DNA of 64,000 nt from Acanthaster planci (lineage: Eukaryota > Echinodermata > Asteroidea > Valvatida > Acanthasteridae): the NCBI RefSeq assembly GCF_001949145.1, contig NW_019091361.1:773125-837124 (forward strand). The letters are read 5' to 3'. The notes under the pieces were generated by a model. The model was not told the origin of the DNA and did not search any database. It saw only the letters and a list, made by a program, of their open reading frames with translations. A program made the position numbers and the translations under genes. The number at the start of each line of letters is the position of its first letter. Position 1 is the first letter of the stretch. Shown here piece after piece: positions 49,136 through 61,481 of this stretch.

Positions 49136-50715
49136 GTACTGATGTCTAAACTCAAAAGTTGTGCCTCCTTAAACATTTTATGGGCGTCAGAATAATTTGC
49201 GAAAAAACCGCATCCAGCAGCTTTTTCTGGGGAAAAAATCGATATTAACTGGCTATGTTTTGGTCGGTGTAAACTGAGTACTTTTGGAGGAACTTTATTT
49301 CAGAAATTATCACTCCTAAGCCCGCGGTGCCTCGGTATAAACGTACGGGGCGTCACAGTGCAGTGTGCAGTTTTGCTGCCCGTCGTACCTCGAGTTGAAG
49401 AAAACATCCCCTACTAGCGGTGCTGACATTGTGTGATCCAATCCCGACCCCCCCCGGAAACAGGTTTAGATGATTTTATGGACCCCCCCCCCGAACTCGG
49501 CTGTGCCTCGGTCGATTTTTTGGAAACTTGGCATGCATGTGTAAAGGCTCTGGATGGGTAATTACAATTAATGTGAAGTTTGAACTCAATCACCACGTTT
49601 TGGGCTGACCCATCTCGGGACATGCGCACTGAGCCAGTACGGTATGTCCAGTTTTCACAGAATTTGGTGTCAAAATGACCGCAAAGAGTTACTCTAAAAA
49701 CTCATCTCCTGAAAAAAATGTACTGCGGTGATATCGGGACAAATAGGGGCCGGATTTCCCCAGCTCTTTCAGGGTTAATCAGATAAAGAGATGTAGTCGT
49801 TTTAGAATTGTCTCAGTTTTCCTACAAGAAAAAAAAACTGGATGGTTATGTATACAGAAGGCATGTAATTTTCTTAAACAGTAGCGCGTATCGAGGTTGA
49901 GTCCGAAGGAAAAGGGCAATTATTTTTGTCTGAACTGATTTTTCTTATTGTAAAAGAGCTCCCCTCTTAAATGAGGTACTGGAAGCGTTTCTGAAAATGT
50001 TTTGGCCCTTTCTGTTCTATTTGCCAAAAAGGTTGCGGCAACCTGGGGCAATACGTTGAGCTCACGACTCCGACAATTCAGGTGCTCGTACTTTCGAATT
50101 CTTCGCAAAGGTTTTCAAGCAAAAGTCAATGTGACATATCGCTTGGCAAAGTGTAAGCTAGAGCTTTTACAGAGGAATTTATTGTTTCCCCCTGTCGCCT
50201 ACTTAATTGAGCTGTAAACTGTGAAAGTATTCGATGGAGTTAACGCCCTCCAGTGTCTAATATATAAAGGAGTAATTTCTTCGCGGCATGACATGACGCC
50301 ATTTTTTTAAAGTTAAAATCTTATCCAGCTAATACCCTGGATCACATTTCCTAATTACAATCAAAGTAGTAATTGCGGATCATCTAAAGAGGGAAAGCTG
50401 ACGTAATATTCACAGCAAACATATAAACACAGACGTCAAAGGTGCAACACAAAGTAACTATGACACAAGAAGAAAAATTCCTTTCCAAAGTTACTATATG
50501 TACTGGAAGCCAGGCTGTAAGAAATAAAGCAAGTGAAGTCATCCTCAGGGACGAGGTTGATTCGATTAGTCGTCAAGTTATTCGCTCCGAGCAGAACATA
50601 AGAGGGCGTGTTTTTTGGTATTTTTTGGCATTGATCTCTATAATGGAGATCAATGGTACTCACCCATTGATTTCCATTTTATCCATTACATATAATGGAG
50701 ATCAATGTACTCACC

Positions 50716-50753
50716 GCATATACTTGCGCGCCATGAGGCGCCCAAGTATATGC
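50716..50753. repeat. GC-rich hairpin
   Basis: GCATATACTTG and CAAGTATATGC form an 11-bp perfect outer stem. The inner GCGCC/GGCGC pairs continue it with small bulges around an ATGA loop. It sits among ATAATGGAGATCAATG direct repeats, suggesting the inner part of a foldback element. Confidence 0.65.
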
Positions 50754-53261
50754 GCGTTTGACGCGGAACACGCTGAGTGCGCGTAACTAATTTATCCCGG
50801 CATGTACGTGTATGATTTTTGCGTACGCGCAGAACGCGTGCAAGAACCCGCTTATAACCACCTGTCCTTTTTTTGGCGATTAGAGTGCACTTCAGCTCGG
50901 GGCAGATATGGCCTCTGCCCCGAGTGCTTGCCAACAGTACCCCGGCTTGTAACAGGGTGTGCCGGGTGCACATGGGTAACCTCGAGACGCCCAGGCAATA
51001 ACGCAGTGCAATAACTAAGGGACCAAGGATGGACAGACTCGAACCATGGTTTCCGAGGCACATTTAGCGGGGGAAGCAGAACTTCAAGTTTGTTTATGTG
51101 ACCTTGTACAGATTTTCTTTATAGGGATAAGGCTAATGGGGGGCGTTTTCCACGCTTTGGGAAGACAAAGAAAAGTAATCACCTTTCTCTCCTTAATAAA
51201 AAAGAGGTTTTTTCACTCAGAGGAGGGTCAGAGGAGGGCATGGCCCTCGTTACCCCCTGCTAATGGGAGGAAGCAAGATGGCTTCAATATTTCAAAATGG
51301 AAAAAACATTTTAGAGTCAAAACTAAGGTATCTCCAAAAAGCCGTATAATAACCTAATTAATGGAAATATCTCTTGAATCCATCTATTAACACACCACAC
51401 ATTGAAAAAAAATGGAAGATTAAGACCCTTTATTTGATGTGTCTTCAACACCTGATGAATTTAGGTATTCGTCAAGGTTTTCTAAACAACTTGCTCACTA
51501 TAGTCTGAAGCCCCAAAACATTTTTGACAATAAATGAGAGATATCTAATTTTTGATCTGTTATCCTTCCCCCTGCTTTCCAGAAGCGTGTAAAAAGCACC
51601 AAATTGTAACATCAACCCTCAGACAGGCAATACAAAATTCAAAGCTTTTGAACCCCGAAAAACAGTTTGCCTACCCCCCCTCCGAAAATTTGGTTTGGAT
51701 CTGCCCCTGCGTCTGTCCCGTGTCTTGCACAATTTATGCACCGAAACTTGTTTACAATCTACGTACAGGACTATTCAGCTTATTATTCTTAATAATATGT
51801 GCCTAAATGATGTGTACGTAGGTGACACCTTACTCACACATCATGTACCTGATGACTTTTTAATGCATGTTCAACCATGGAAGTGAACGTAGCCTAGCCG
51901 GGTAGAAGATCTAACATCTTGTGATGGTATCACATTAAGTTTGCTTATCATCCAGTCTTCATGTGGTACTTGCGTAAGGACAGGCCCAGAAGTAAATACG
52001 GGGGGAGGGGGCTTGTTTTGGGGGCCTAAAAATGGATTTTTTTAGGTAGCCTTTTATGGCCTTTCTGAAGGAATTGCTAAATTTGGAAGCTTTTGCACGC
52101 TTTTTCAAAGACGGAAATGAAATAGGCCCGAAAATTAACCGTTCTCATCATAAAACCAATCTTTTTTTGATTTAGGGTCCTTTGCCCCCGGAGACACACA
52201 CACTCAGATTCGGGCACTTTCATTTCTAATTTCTAGACCACCACAAATTTTGACCACCATTGTGCCAATAACGTTTCCAGAAAATTCAGCCTTGGTTGGC
52301 AACAATTTCTGCTTCAAAATGCCCATTTTACATATCTGTCTTATAAATTGGGAGACAATTCTATTTTGCAGTCAATACAAATACATGTACATGTATCTAC
52401 TATTTTACTGTAATAGTGTTTTAATATTTGCATAAGATTTTTAATACTTTTTATAAACTGTTCTTTTGGTTTTGTACGTGCGGCCACCTATAGTTTTGCA
52501 ACAATGGCTGGCCAAAACAAGTGCTTTTGACCTAGCAAAACAAAGATCTGTTGCGGGTTTCTGCAGCGTGAACCGAACGTGCATTTGTCTTGCGGGATGC
52601 CTCGTGGGTGATTGCTTCAAGTTCACTGAACATCCATTACATTTAACAAGTGTGAAAGAGAAGCGTTGCGAAACTGTAAATCAATTCACTCTGTCGGGCA
52701 ATAATTAAACAACTGTAACTACACTGTAAGAAAGAGAAGGGTATTTCGTTATTCAGCTTCACTGTGCAGAAATCATCGCTTTTAGTTAGAAGAGATGTTA
52801 ATGTGGGGGGAGGGACGCACAGGGCTGGGGCACGTGCCCCAATGGAGGTCCATGCTCCCGGGTATTCCCACACTGAATCTTTGAAATGTACACAGCGTAT
52901 AATAAAATATGCACGAGCCGCAATTAATCAGCTTTTGTGCACCCTTGAAATAATGCCCGCATCCCTCAGGTTCCCCCTACCAAATGTCAACCTACTTAAT
53001 TACGCCTCTGTTCATTAGTATACCTTTGAGCCCCGAAAGGGGATCATATCAAAACCTAACATCATACACCTTGACTGTTTTCACTAGCATCTCTGTAAAT
53101 CAGAATGTATTGTGGGCAAGACGGTATTGTTGGGTTCGGCAATTAAGACTTGAAACTTTGCATGGTGGAAGGTACATGAGATTTTTGCTTGTGAGTACAC
53201 CATAGAATAAATCTCTTTTGGATGAGGTGTGGTTCTTAGAAGAATCAGTAAGTGTTAACTC

Positions 53262-53295
53262 GACGTTTCGGCCAGACTCTCTGGCCGTCCTCTAG
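53262..53295 (-). ncRNA. Hammerhead-ribozyme-like hairpin, degenerate
   Basis: On the minus strand CTAGAGGAC precedes a perfect 7-bp stem GGCCAGA/TCTGGCC with a GAG loop, followed by GAAACGTC. GAAAC after a stem-II hairpin, with a CTGANGA-like word before it, is the hammerhead core arrangement. Here the first word has one extra base (CT-A-GAGGA). Penelope-like elements are known to carry hammerheads in their terminal repeats, and such an element follows at 53.9-55.3 kb. Activity is doubtful. Confidence 0.45.
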
Positions 53296-53871
53296 AGAGT
53301 GTGCCAGACTCGGTTGTTGTCTTAATGGCGCTTTCAGCTACTAAAGCTATTTGTGCCAGTAACTATACGTTTATTCTTAACCTTTATTAATCAGCATCAC
53401 ATGACGGAGTTAGGAAGAAGGTCCAGTTTTTAGAGGCAGGAGGAAACCAGAGAAAACCTGTGAGAGCGAGTATGGACTGGAAACAAAATGCACTTAAAGC
53501 CAGGGCCAAGCCGGGACTTAAAGCTGGGCCTCAATGGTGCAAAGCCAGGAAAGAACCACTCAGCTAACCCGCTCCCCCGATGCCGGACTCAAATGGAGAT
53601 AAAAGTAATTTGGAGGCGGTGGAGCATGAAGTGGTAGTCGCGGGTTGGGTAACTGCTGTGTGTGCGTGGGCATGAAGGTGTTGGATCCTGTGGTGGTGCG
53701 GGGATGCAGAAATGGCGGGAAACCTTGAGTTCGGGAATAGGGGACCCTTATGCCAAAGGGGAGAGGTGGTGATGTGGCTTCGGGTAGAGAAGACCCTAAC
53801 ACCTGGGGTGGTTGGTATGGGTTTCGGATATAGGGGACCCTACTGCCCGGGTTGGGTGTCGTTTTGAGGTG
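53296..53871. other. Repeat-like flank of the Penelope-type element
   Basis: Contains a SINE-like GGAGGAAACCAGAGAAAACC block and a GCGGGTTGGGTAACTGCTG segment that recurs at 54300. No coding exon is seen; the Pro-rich minus-strand frame at 53560-53802 has no homology. Confidence 0.4.
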
Positions 53872-54246
53872 CTAGTAGTGTGCATGGTCGGAGATCACGA
53901 AGGGCTTCAAGTTCTGGCTTCGTGAGGTTGCAATGGACTTAGTCGGTTTGGCGTGGCGAAGGGCGTGGCAGATCTTGACGCGGCTGTCATCGGCCGTGGT
54001 CGTGTCAAGCTTGCGTAGTGCTGGTTGCGTGGCTTTGATGATGTCGACTAAGGGGATGAAGTGTGATGGAGTGGCGAAGTTCATGCCTAGGGACAGGACA
54101 TCCGTCTCTGCGGATGACAGAGTGCGTTGGCTGAGGCTAACGACGGTGTAACTGCGGATTTCGTCTTGGCTACGGAGGTGGGCTAGGCTGAGAGGGGCGT
54201 AGATGACAATCACCTTCGAGATATATAGAAGGTCCTTTAGGCTCAA
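53872..54246 (-). pseudogene. Penelope-like element, N-terminal fragment (inverted)
   Basis: The minus-strand frame contains VVSLSQRTLSSAETDVLSLG and then MNFATPSHFIPLVDIIKATQ, with RVKICHALRHAKPTKS further on. This is the conserved region upstream of the reverse transcriptase in Penelope-like elements (LS...E...LSLGLNFA..P..IP..D). It points away from the RT and endonuclease part at 54328-55300, so the two pieces are head to head and cannot be one transcript. No in-frame continuation into RT motifs follows on this strand. Confidence 0.6.
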
Positions 54247-54327
54247 CCTATTGGAAAAGATAAATAGATGATCTCATTTTCCGGTAGGAAATGGGGTGCG
54301 CGGGTTGTGTAACTGCTGCGCGTGCAC

Positions 54328-55300
54328 ATGGGATCTCCTATATCTCCGGTCCTAGCTAACATCTTCATGGAAGAATTCGAAACGTCATCACTCCTCACCG
54401 CCGACCCCAAACCCTCCCTATGTTCATCAGCCTTTCCAAGCCCAAGGGCGATAGGGTCTTCATATGACTGCGCTGTGTTGACGACACATTGGTCATATTG
54501 CGCCATGGACAAGGTCACCTCCAAGAATTCCTCGAGTATCTCAACCAGCACACCCACCATAAGGTTCACCGAGAGAAAGACCAACAACCCTCCCTCCTGA
54601 ATGTCCACCTGTCCAGGAACCCAGACGGCAACCTCAACCACCGTGTCCACAGCTAGCCCATCCACACCGGTCGGTACCTGCACCAGAGATCCTTCCACCA
54701 CCGAGCCATCAAAACCTCAGTCAACCGCACCCTCGTCCGTAGAGACTTCGAGATCTGTGACCAGAGCAACCTGCGCCAAGAACTCCAGCACATCAAGACC
54801 ACCCTGCAAATGAACGGGTACCACCACAAGCGCATCAGTCTTTCCAAGCCCCCTTCCAAGGGCGCTAGGTTCTCCTATACCCAAAGCCCCCTCTTCTCCA
54901 GCGGCGTTATGGTCGCCTATACCAGAAGCCCCCCCCCCACAGTATGTCTACCGTACCTGGGCCCCACTTCCCACCCACTCCATAGTATCCTGCACTCGAC
55001 CAACATCTTAGTCTATCACTCGGCACTCAACAAGCTGCAGTCTGTACTCTACACCCCAAGGACAAGCACCCACCCAGCAGTCGCCCCGGTGTTTATCGCA
55101 TTCCATGTAAATGCGGCCAAGCAGACATCGGAGAAACCGGCAGGAACCCTCCCCACCAGGCTCCAAGAGCACCGCGTGCAAGGCCATCGTCAAACATGCA
55201 TACTCCTCGGACCACCGCATAAAGGAGGACGATACGCCCATGCGCAGCAAACTGAAAAACCATAAACAGTGGACGGGGTCAATTCTGAGGTATTTTCAAA
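54328..55300 (+). pseudogene. Penelope-like retroelement RT and GIY-YIG fragment
   Basis: Plus-strand translation gives MGSPISPVLANIFMEEFE (RT palm motif), then CVDDTLVI at 54474 (the YVDD box, with Cys for Tyr), HLQEFLEYLNQH, a PDGNLNHRV block, HTGRYLHQRSFHHRAIKTSV and further Penelope-type spacing. Downstream, VYRIPCKCGQADIGETG at about 55090-55140 and AIVKHAYSSDHRIKEDD are the GIY-YIG endonuclease signature of this retroelement class. The pieces lie in different frames with at least one internal stop, so the element is dead. Penelope-like elements encode RT joined to GIY-YIG and are distinct from LINEs and LTR elements. Confidence 0.8.
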
Positions 55301-55978
55301 TTGATGATTATAATGAATGATTCTTTATCAATGCAGGTAACAAACAGGAACAGTTGGCAATCTGGCAGCGCAAGTCGGTGCCCCATCCACCCTTGGCCAC
55401 TCAACTGTGCGGGGCGTACAGTTAAAAAAAGGAAAGACATGCAATCACGCTGAATTTGCCATTTTGAAAATTGGAACGAAAGTTTCCTGCATATTCAATT
55501 ACCAATGTCAATTTATTTCAATTTCTACACACTAGTGCAACTACCTGTACTTGGATGCGCTGATACCGTGAACTTGTCAAAAGTTATTGACCCCCGAGGA
55601 GTGGCCTACGTGGAGTACACAGTGCTGGGGGCACTCAGTGGATTTGGTCACGGTTCAAACGCTGACCCAGGATGATTTTCTGAGAAAGCGCCCGGGTCTC
55701 AAGCGGGGAGGGGGCGCTCCCCTTCCCCATCTTACGCCACCATGTGCTGTCAATAATGAAAGCGACAAATGCACGTCCGAAGAAAGAAGACTTTGAAGTG
55801 ATTTTTTAATTGCAGTTTGATGTCTTTACGAGCAAAAAGGGCTTAACTGAACACTGTCAAGGTTGTTACTGATTAGTTGAAGAGACCGTTTAGGAGGTTT
55901 GTTACCGCCATATCAAATTAATATCTAATCAACCTTTGATAATGCTCCAAGCAGGCCTGGACGTCACCAATATTTAAG

Positions 55979-56044
55979 ATGCAAAGTGGACGAGTAAAGC
56001 ACACTCGCTCCGCCAGCAAACCTCAGCTTGAAGATCTGCGACAG
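55979..56044 (+). promoter_or_regulatory. Candidate 5' leader exon end of the GPCR gene
   Basis: A perfect donor CAG|GTAAGT at 56044/56045 could join the acceptor CTATACAG|GAGGC at 57175/57176, 16 bp before the GPCR ATG. An ATG at 55979 would then open a 31-codon upstream frame that ends out of frame inside the receptor coding start, an overlapping uORF. The start of the exon is not defined. It is supported only by splice-site quality and position. Confidence 0.3.
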
Positions 56045-57175
56045 GTAAGTCAAACTTTTCTACTTTCCCTTTCCCCTGCCTTTGAGGTGGTGTGAACATC
56101 CATCGTTGTACCACACATTTGTGCCGTAGCTGCACAATATACTTACGTTCAATTTCAATGTGCAACTTTTTAAATATATGAAATTTCTAGGACGAGAAAT
56201 AATTATCAATGCTTAAACAACTGTCTCTTTGCGGTATTATAGCAGCCATAAAACAGTCGTCGAATTACTTCCACCCACCATTTAAAAAAGGTTTTGTCTT
56301 TTCTTCGTAGGAATTGGACAAAAAATCTTTCACAGCAAAACACTTTCCATTGCCTTCTGAAACAAAGTTTCTCATAGTAAACCGTGTTAAGTTAAGCAAT
56401 GTTCAGCCTTAACCGAAAACGATAGCTGAGTTCGGACGGCTTGTTCTTGTATGTTCACGAACATCGTTAGATTTGTTGTTCGTGGGTCGGCCGCTCGACC
56501 GCCTGGACCAAACAACCGGTTATTATTGCTGCTACTTAGTGGCAAGTCACACGCATATGGTGGCGTCCATTTTACATTACTTGAGAGTTAATGTTTGAAC
56601 AGGATGAATTCTTCTCAGATTCTTGACTGGACATCGTCGCAATGCATCATTATCCACTTTAATCAGGAACATTCGTTTCTGTGTTGTGGAAAACAATTGA
56701 TGTTAATTTTGCAAATCTTCTCACCGTCCTTGGCCTTGGAGGCCATTTCTCTACTTTTTGTAGCTGTTCAAAAATCTAAATCTCACGAGTTTTTGGTGGT
56801 GTGGGATCCTTTTCCGAGAACAGTGTTCTTGATTAGTGTTCCCGCATCGGATTCTGCGCAGGAATAAGAGATGACCAAGTACTTTTACACAGAGATCATA
56901 AACTATTTTGATCTCTGATATGGAAGCGACGTCCTTTAGGTGCGTGCACAAGTTTATGTGCGTTCGGTGCACAGGCAGTAGCCGATTTTACGAAACTTTT
57001 CACAATGGCGTATCTACATGGACTACAGGCTCGTTAGTAAAACTATCCCATTTTCCTCTGAGTGCCACAAAATTGTGCGATTATGTCAATTTTATAAACA
57101 TGAATACGAAATGTTTGATTTGGAATTGCTGATAGGCCTATGAGTTAACCCGTGGTTATATTCGCTCCTATACAG
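56045..57175. other. Possible leader intron, no exon seen
   Basis: The open frame at 56595-56867 shows no homology. The block at 56960-57110 (AGCCGATTTTACGAAACTTT) resembles 19330-19460 and is a dispersed repeat. Confidence 0.4.
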
Positions 57176-57191
57176 GAGGCAAACGTTGGTC

Positions 57192-59901
57192 ATGGCATCA
57201 GTTGACTCATCAACCCCACTCCCTGATTTGAACGACAGTGACACAAGCTCGGGCCTAGAGATAGTTATCGATCCTGTCTACGGCAAGCCCATGCAAAAAG
57301 GCATCGGCATTGTCACCTTTGTCATCGTCGCTGTCGGTCTTGTGGCCAACTCGGCTGTCATCTATGTCGTAATGCGACACCGTGACATGCACACCACTTC
57401 TAACTTTGCCTTCGCTAATCTGGCTCTTACCGACATTCTTTTGCTTATTTGTCAAGCGTTGTCCTCCTCCCTGGATATTTTTGGCGTTGGTGTGTCGGTA
57501 TACCTCAACTGCTGGCCGACATTCTACTCTCGATACGTACGTAAAACTATTTATGTTTGAAGGTCTAGAGGGCGTACTCTGTTCGTTGATTTAAAGCTGG
57601 CGTTAAATAAGTGCTTCAAAAAGACCACATGGATTCCCTTTTCCGATTATATGGACTGCTTCGAGTGGTATATGGTAAAAATGGTAAAACTAGTCTCTCA
57701 AGGTAATTCGTTGTAATTCAAATTTGGAAATCATAGAGTAATAAATCATTAGAGTGGCCACCCACGGTATAGCCTTGCTCAAGGCGTTCGTCGTTAGCCA
57801 CACAGTACTGGCTAGTCTTGCACCAAGACTGGTTTTACTGTTTTGGCCAGTGAACCTTACAGGCGACATACGGTGGCGAGCTCAGCTGAATAGTGTTATA
57901 CCAGTAGAGCACGCTATATTTATCAGGGGCGAATTGCTTGAAAACCAGTCTTGTAGAATCTGGCAGGAGGCCGTGTCCGAATTAACTTGGCCGTGGCCTG
58001 AAATTATGCATGAGTCTGTGGAAGTGGCCACAGACAGTTCTCATAGGCTGTGTCCGAATCCCTCCGCTACGGCTGGAAATTACGCATGATTCTATGGCAG
58101 TGGCTGCGGTCAGTTCCTTCGGACACGACCTGTTTAAATAGAGTCGTGTGTAATTCCAAGCCATAGCCAAGTAATTTGGACACTGCCTTTATCCAAAAAA
58201 GTCCGAAAATATCTCACGCCCTCAAGTTACCATGAATAATTGCGCATGCACACTGCTGCCGAAAACCACAGTTTCCATGGTCTTCGGCAGTGCGTACGTG
58301 CAATATGGGCATTTCAGTGCACGAAATCTGTCGACCCAACGCGCGTTTGGAAACAGTCGACAGATTTTGAGCACTATGATTGGTGAAGAAATAATGTTTT
58401 GTTTTAAAGTATCTCATAAGAAAGAACAAGAGAATGTATATCTCGTACAAACGAACTCTGGAAAATGTATCTCATGAAAACGAAGTTGTAAAAAATATAT
58501 TTCATAAACATAAAATTCGAAAAACATACTTTCTTTGTTGAAAATTTGTACTTGATGGCACCACAGGGCTCCCGTCAGCGTGCAGTTTTGGGGTACGTTG
58601 CACTTCTATCATATCCAGCTCTGAAAGCTCTGGTACCCAACTCGAGATCTTGTTTTGTACTTATAAGGAAAGCTAGGAGTTCGCTACTTTCCTCCGACAT
58701 AAAGCAAGCGAAACAAAAGCCATTTTTATAGTCTGCCGGGGACTAGCTCGCCTCGACAATTAGGTTTTAAAAGTTCCAGTGCCGTTTCCACTATTCACTT
58801 TCAAACCTTGTTATAGAGTAGACGTATTAATCTTTATAAGTGCAACACTACAAATAATTTTAATTAAGAGTAACAAAAAATCCAGTGGTGAAGTATGAAC
58901 CCCATTCTAACAACTCCTAGCGATGACAACCTATACCGCATATCCTATACTGAAGGTTAACTGCGCCCTCAATGCTTTTTGACGTATACTAGGTGGTTGG
59001 CGAGGCCACGGCTCTGACCTTGGCGATGATGTCATACGACCGATGGAGACTAGTTGCTTACCCACTGGAGGCCGTGAAGCACGCCCGAAGACGCAAACGG
59101 GCCTTTCTGTTCGGTGTATTGATGCTTTGGACCGGTGAGGGACATCAAGGCGTAATTAAGTAGAAAAATAAGCAACCAAATACAAAACCAAGTCAAAATG
59201 AAAAAAGTATATATTTTGAATTAATATTGTTTCGATGGGGGACAATATTTTGTTGACGCTTTTAACTCTTTGACTGTTACTTTTTTCACCCCACAGCTTC
59301 ACTTGTCCTGTATTCTCCCGTCACCAAATACGCGATTAAGGCCACAGCTGATCATTCGAACTTACCCCGCCGCTTTATCTATTGTACCATGTATTTCCCT
59401 TGGGAACACGGTCTGAAGCTTTTCGAAACCTTTACTGCGACTTGTACGTACATCATTCCACTGATCTTCATTTCTATATGCTACCTGAAGATTTGGCTTA
59501 AACTTCGAGAGAAGAAACCAGGCCAGGATAGGGCCGGCATGAACTCCAGTTCTCGACGCATGCGCCGAACCCTCCGTTTAATCTTAATCGTAATCGTAGC
59601 TTTTGCATTGTCATGGTTGCCCTTTCGAGTATTTATTATTTGGGTTGTATGGGATCCTTCGTTTCTGGCAACTACGAGCATTTTTCAAATCTTTTTAGCT
59701 GTTTCGGGTTTAATCCTTTACTTGAATAGCGTCATCAACCCTTTCATATACCCGTTTGCCGGTACCGGTTTTAGGAAGCACATTCACTGCCTGCGCACCC
59801 GAGAACAGACGCCTACATCAAGAACAACCAAGATGTCTGCCGTGGCAGCCTCATCTTCGATTAAGAACACAAACGTGATGAGTCTGAGTGTAATCAGCTA
59901 A
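57192..59901 (+). CDS. Class A neuropeptide-type GPCR (galanin/kisspeptin-receptor-like)
   Basis: The exons are 57192-57536, 58993-59134 and 59297-59901. The introns are GT-AG with matching phases, giving 363 aa complete. The ATG at 57192 has G at -3 and +4. Seven helices are clear: TM1 GLVANSAVIYVV (N53), TM2 NLALTDILLLI (D81), C107, TM3 ending SYDRW (131-133), extracellular C192, TM5 with IIPLIF, TM6 ALSWLPF and TM7 NSVINPFIY (N310-Y314). FRKHIHC follows, with a possible palmitoylated Cys. The N-terminus has one N-glycosylation site (N14) and no signal peptide. DRW in place of DRY, the C107-to-W133 spacing and the TM6/TM7 words fit the galanin, kisspeptin and allatostatin-A receptor group. 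The ligand is not inferable. The large, repeat-rich intron 1 interrupts just before TM3. Confidence 0.9.
57962..58187. mobile_element. MITE in GPCR intron 1
   Basis: The left end GGCAGGAGGCCGTGTCCGAA and right end AATTTGGACACTGCC are the outer parts of diverged inverted arms that also share TTGGC..TGGC..TGAAATTA. Related blocks at 31231-31440 show that it is dispersed. An internal inner copy starts near 58048. Confidence 0.65.
58251..58367. repeat. Two successive hairpins in GPCR intron 1
   Basis: The first pairs CACTGCTGCCGAA with TTCGGCAGTG; the second pairs AAATCTGTCGA (58324-58334) with TCGACAGATTT (58357-58367). The word CGAAATCTGTCGACCC (58322-58337) is the exact reverse complement of 61561-61576 inside another foldback. 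Confidence 0.7.
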
Positions 59902-61481
59902 ATGTCAACCAAGCTGCAACACGACTCTCTTTGCTTAACTTAGTCACGAAGTGTGCCTAGAGTCGAATCAAGTTCAACTGTACCTCTGTCAAGGACAACG
60001 TCAATGTCCTAGCCAGGCAAGTCACTGTGATACCTTTCCTGGGAATTCCAACAAAAAGATCACCACGGTTCTTATGTTCTACAGTCACTGTTTGCTTAAA
60101 TTACAGCACGTACATGCACGTACACTGTTAAAAATTGTGTTGTGCTCAATGCGTTTTCTGTAAAATGTATCAGAAATTAACAGAGAATCTTTGTAACGGG
60201 CGTAACAAATTAATTGTAAATCACTGCACAGTGATTTTTGTGTGTTACAACAGAACCCACGTAAAATGTTTTGTAAATTTACAGTTTTCCTCTGTAATAT
60301 GAATTAACATAAATTTGCATATTGAATTTGGTGAAGAAAACCAGTCTCATAAAGTTTTCTCGTGTTTCCCGTTATTGCGATATTTCCCATCGTCTTGCGT
60401 TCCAAAATATAAGAACTGCTAACAAGTATGTTTTTGACCTACCATCCAGCCAACTGTGACTAAATTTGAAAGAAAAAGCGATGCACATGTAAGTGAGCTG
60501 CGTGCCATTATAGATTAGTCTAGGAGCAACCATGTAAATGTACATATGTGTATATTACTTCTGCATAGGGAAAGCATGAGTTTGCCGACCAGATCGGTTC
60601 ATAGGCTTATATGAGGTAAGATTTCTTTCGTATATGGCATTTTCTGAAACAAAAAGATAGAGATAATAATTTACTCTCCACCATTGGCTAATAGGAACGC
60701 AACTTTAACGTCAGCACACTAACATCAAAGTCTAGACCGCAACCATTGACCCTGGCATAGATGCTGTACATCATGGCTAATGATAGGTTAACCAATGATG
60801 CTATACCTCGATTAAATACGATTGGTCCAAAAAGACAAATTGACCGTCGTCGACTGGTGTGTAGGACAGATGAGGACATTTGGATTTGACTGTCTATCGA
60901 ACTTGTTAGTTGCGGTAGATCGTCCTATGAGGCTGCTACACCAATTAAGCTTTTTACACTGCCAGTTTGTGAGAGTCACTAAAGTATAGAATTATGGCTA
61001 GACTACTTTTCACAAGCATAAATTCGTCAAATCTGAAGTACGCCAACACATTAAATGACTCAGATGTTTTCTTGTAATCCATTATCATTCAAAACTGCAA
61101 GACACGCCATAATTAGCAGTTCCAAAAAGTTTCAAGGTAGCTTAGCGGGGATGAAAGTGGGGCGTTAAAATACTACTTGTTTGCGCTTAGATTCATGTTT
61201 AAAATGTTCAATGTTCTTAATTATGTGTAATACTGTTGTATGTACATTTAAAACACATGACACCTGGTTAGTTTTAATGCACTAAATGTACCTGCGCAGG
61301 ATCCTTCAATCAGTTATAAAAATCAGATGAAAATTATTGTGTTTGAATATTCGGAAAACTTCTCTGAATGATAACATGAAATATCTGCGGAAATATCTAC
61401 CATCATTTTTCTATAAAAGGCAATCTTTTATCTGTCTCAGTAAATAATACTGCATCTAACTGTTCATCGAAATACTTAAGC
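59902..61481. other. Intergenic stretch, no gene seen
   Basis: 3' flank of the GPCR gene. No canonical AATAAA was noticed close to the stop. Nothing else is recognised. Confidence 0.45.

Larger units (their letters stand above)
48540..53261. other. Intergenic stretch, mostly without recognisable content
   Basis: It contains the candidate polyadenylation signal at 49130, the hairpin at 50716-50753 with surrounding GC-rich inverted words (50620-50880), poly-C tracts and one (ATGTAC)n tract at 52380-52399. No exon with homology was found. Confidence 0.5.
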
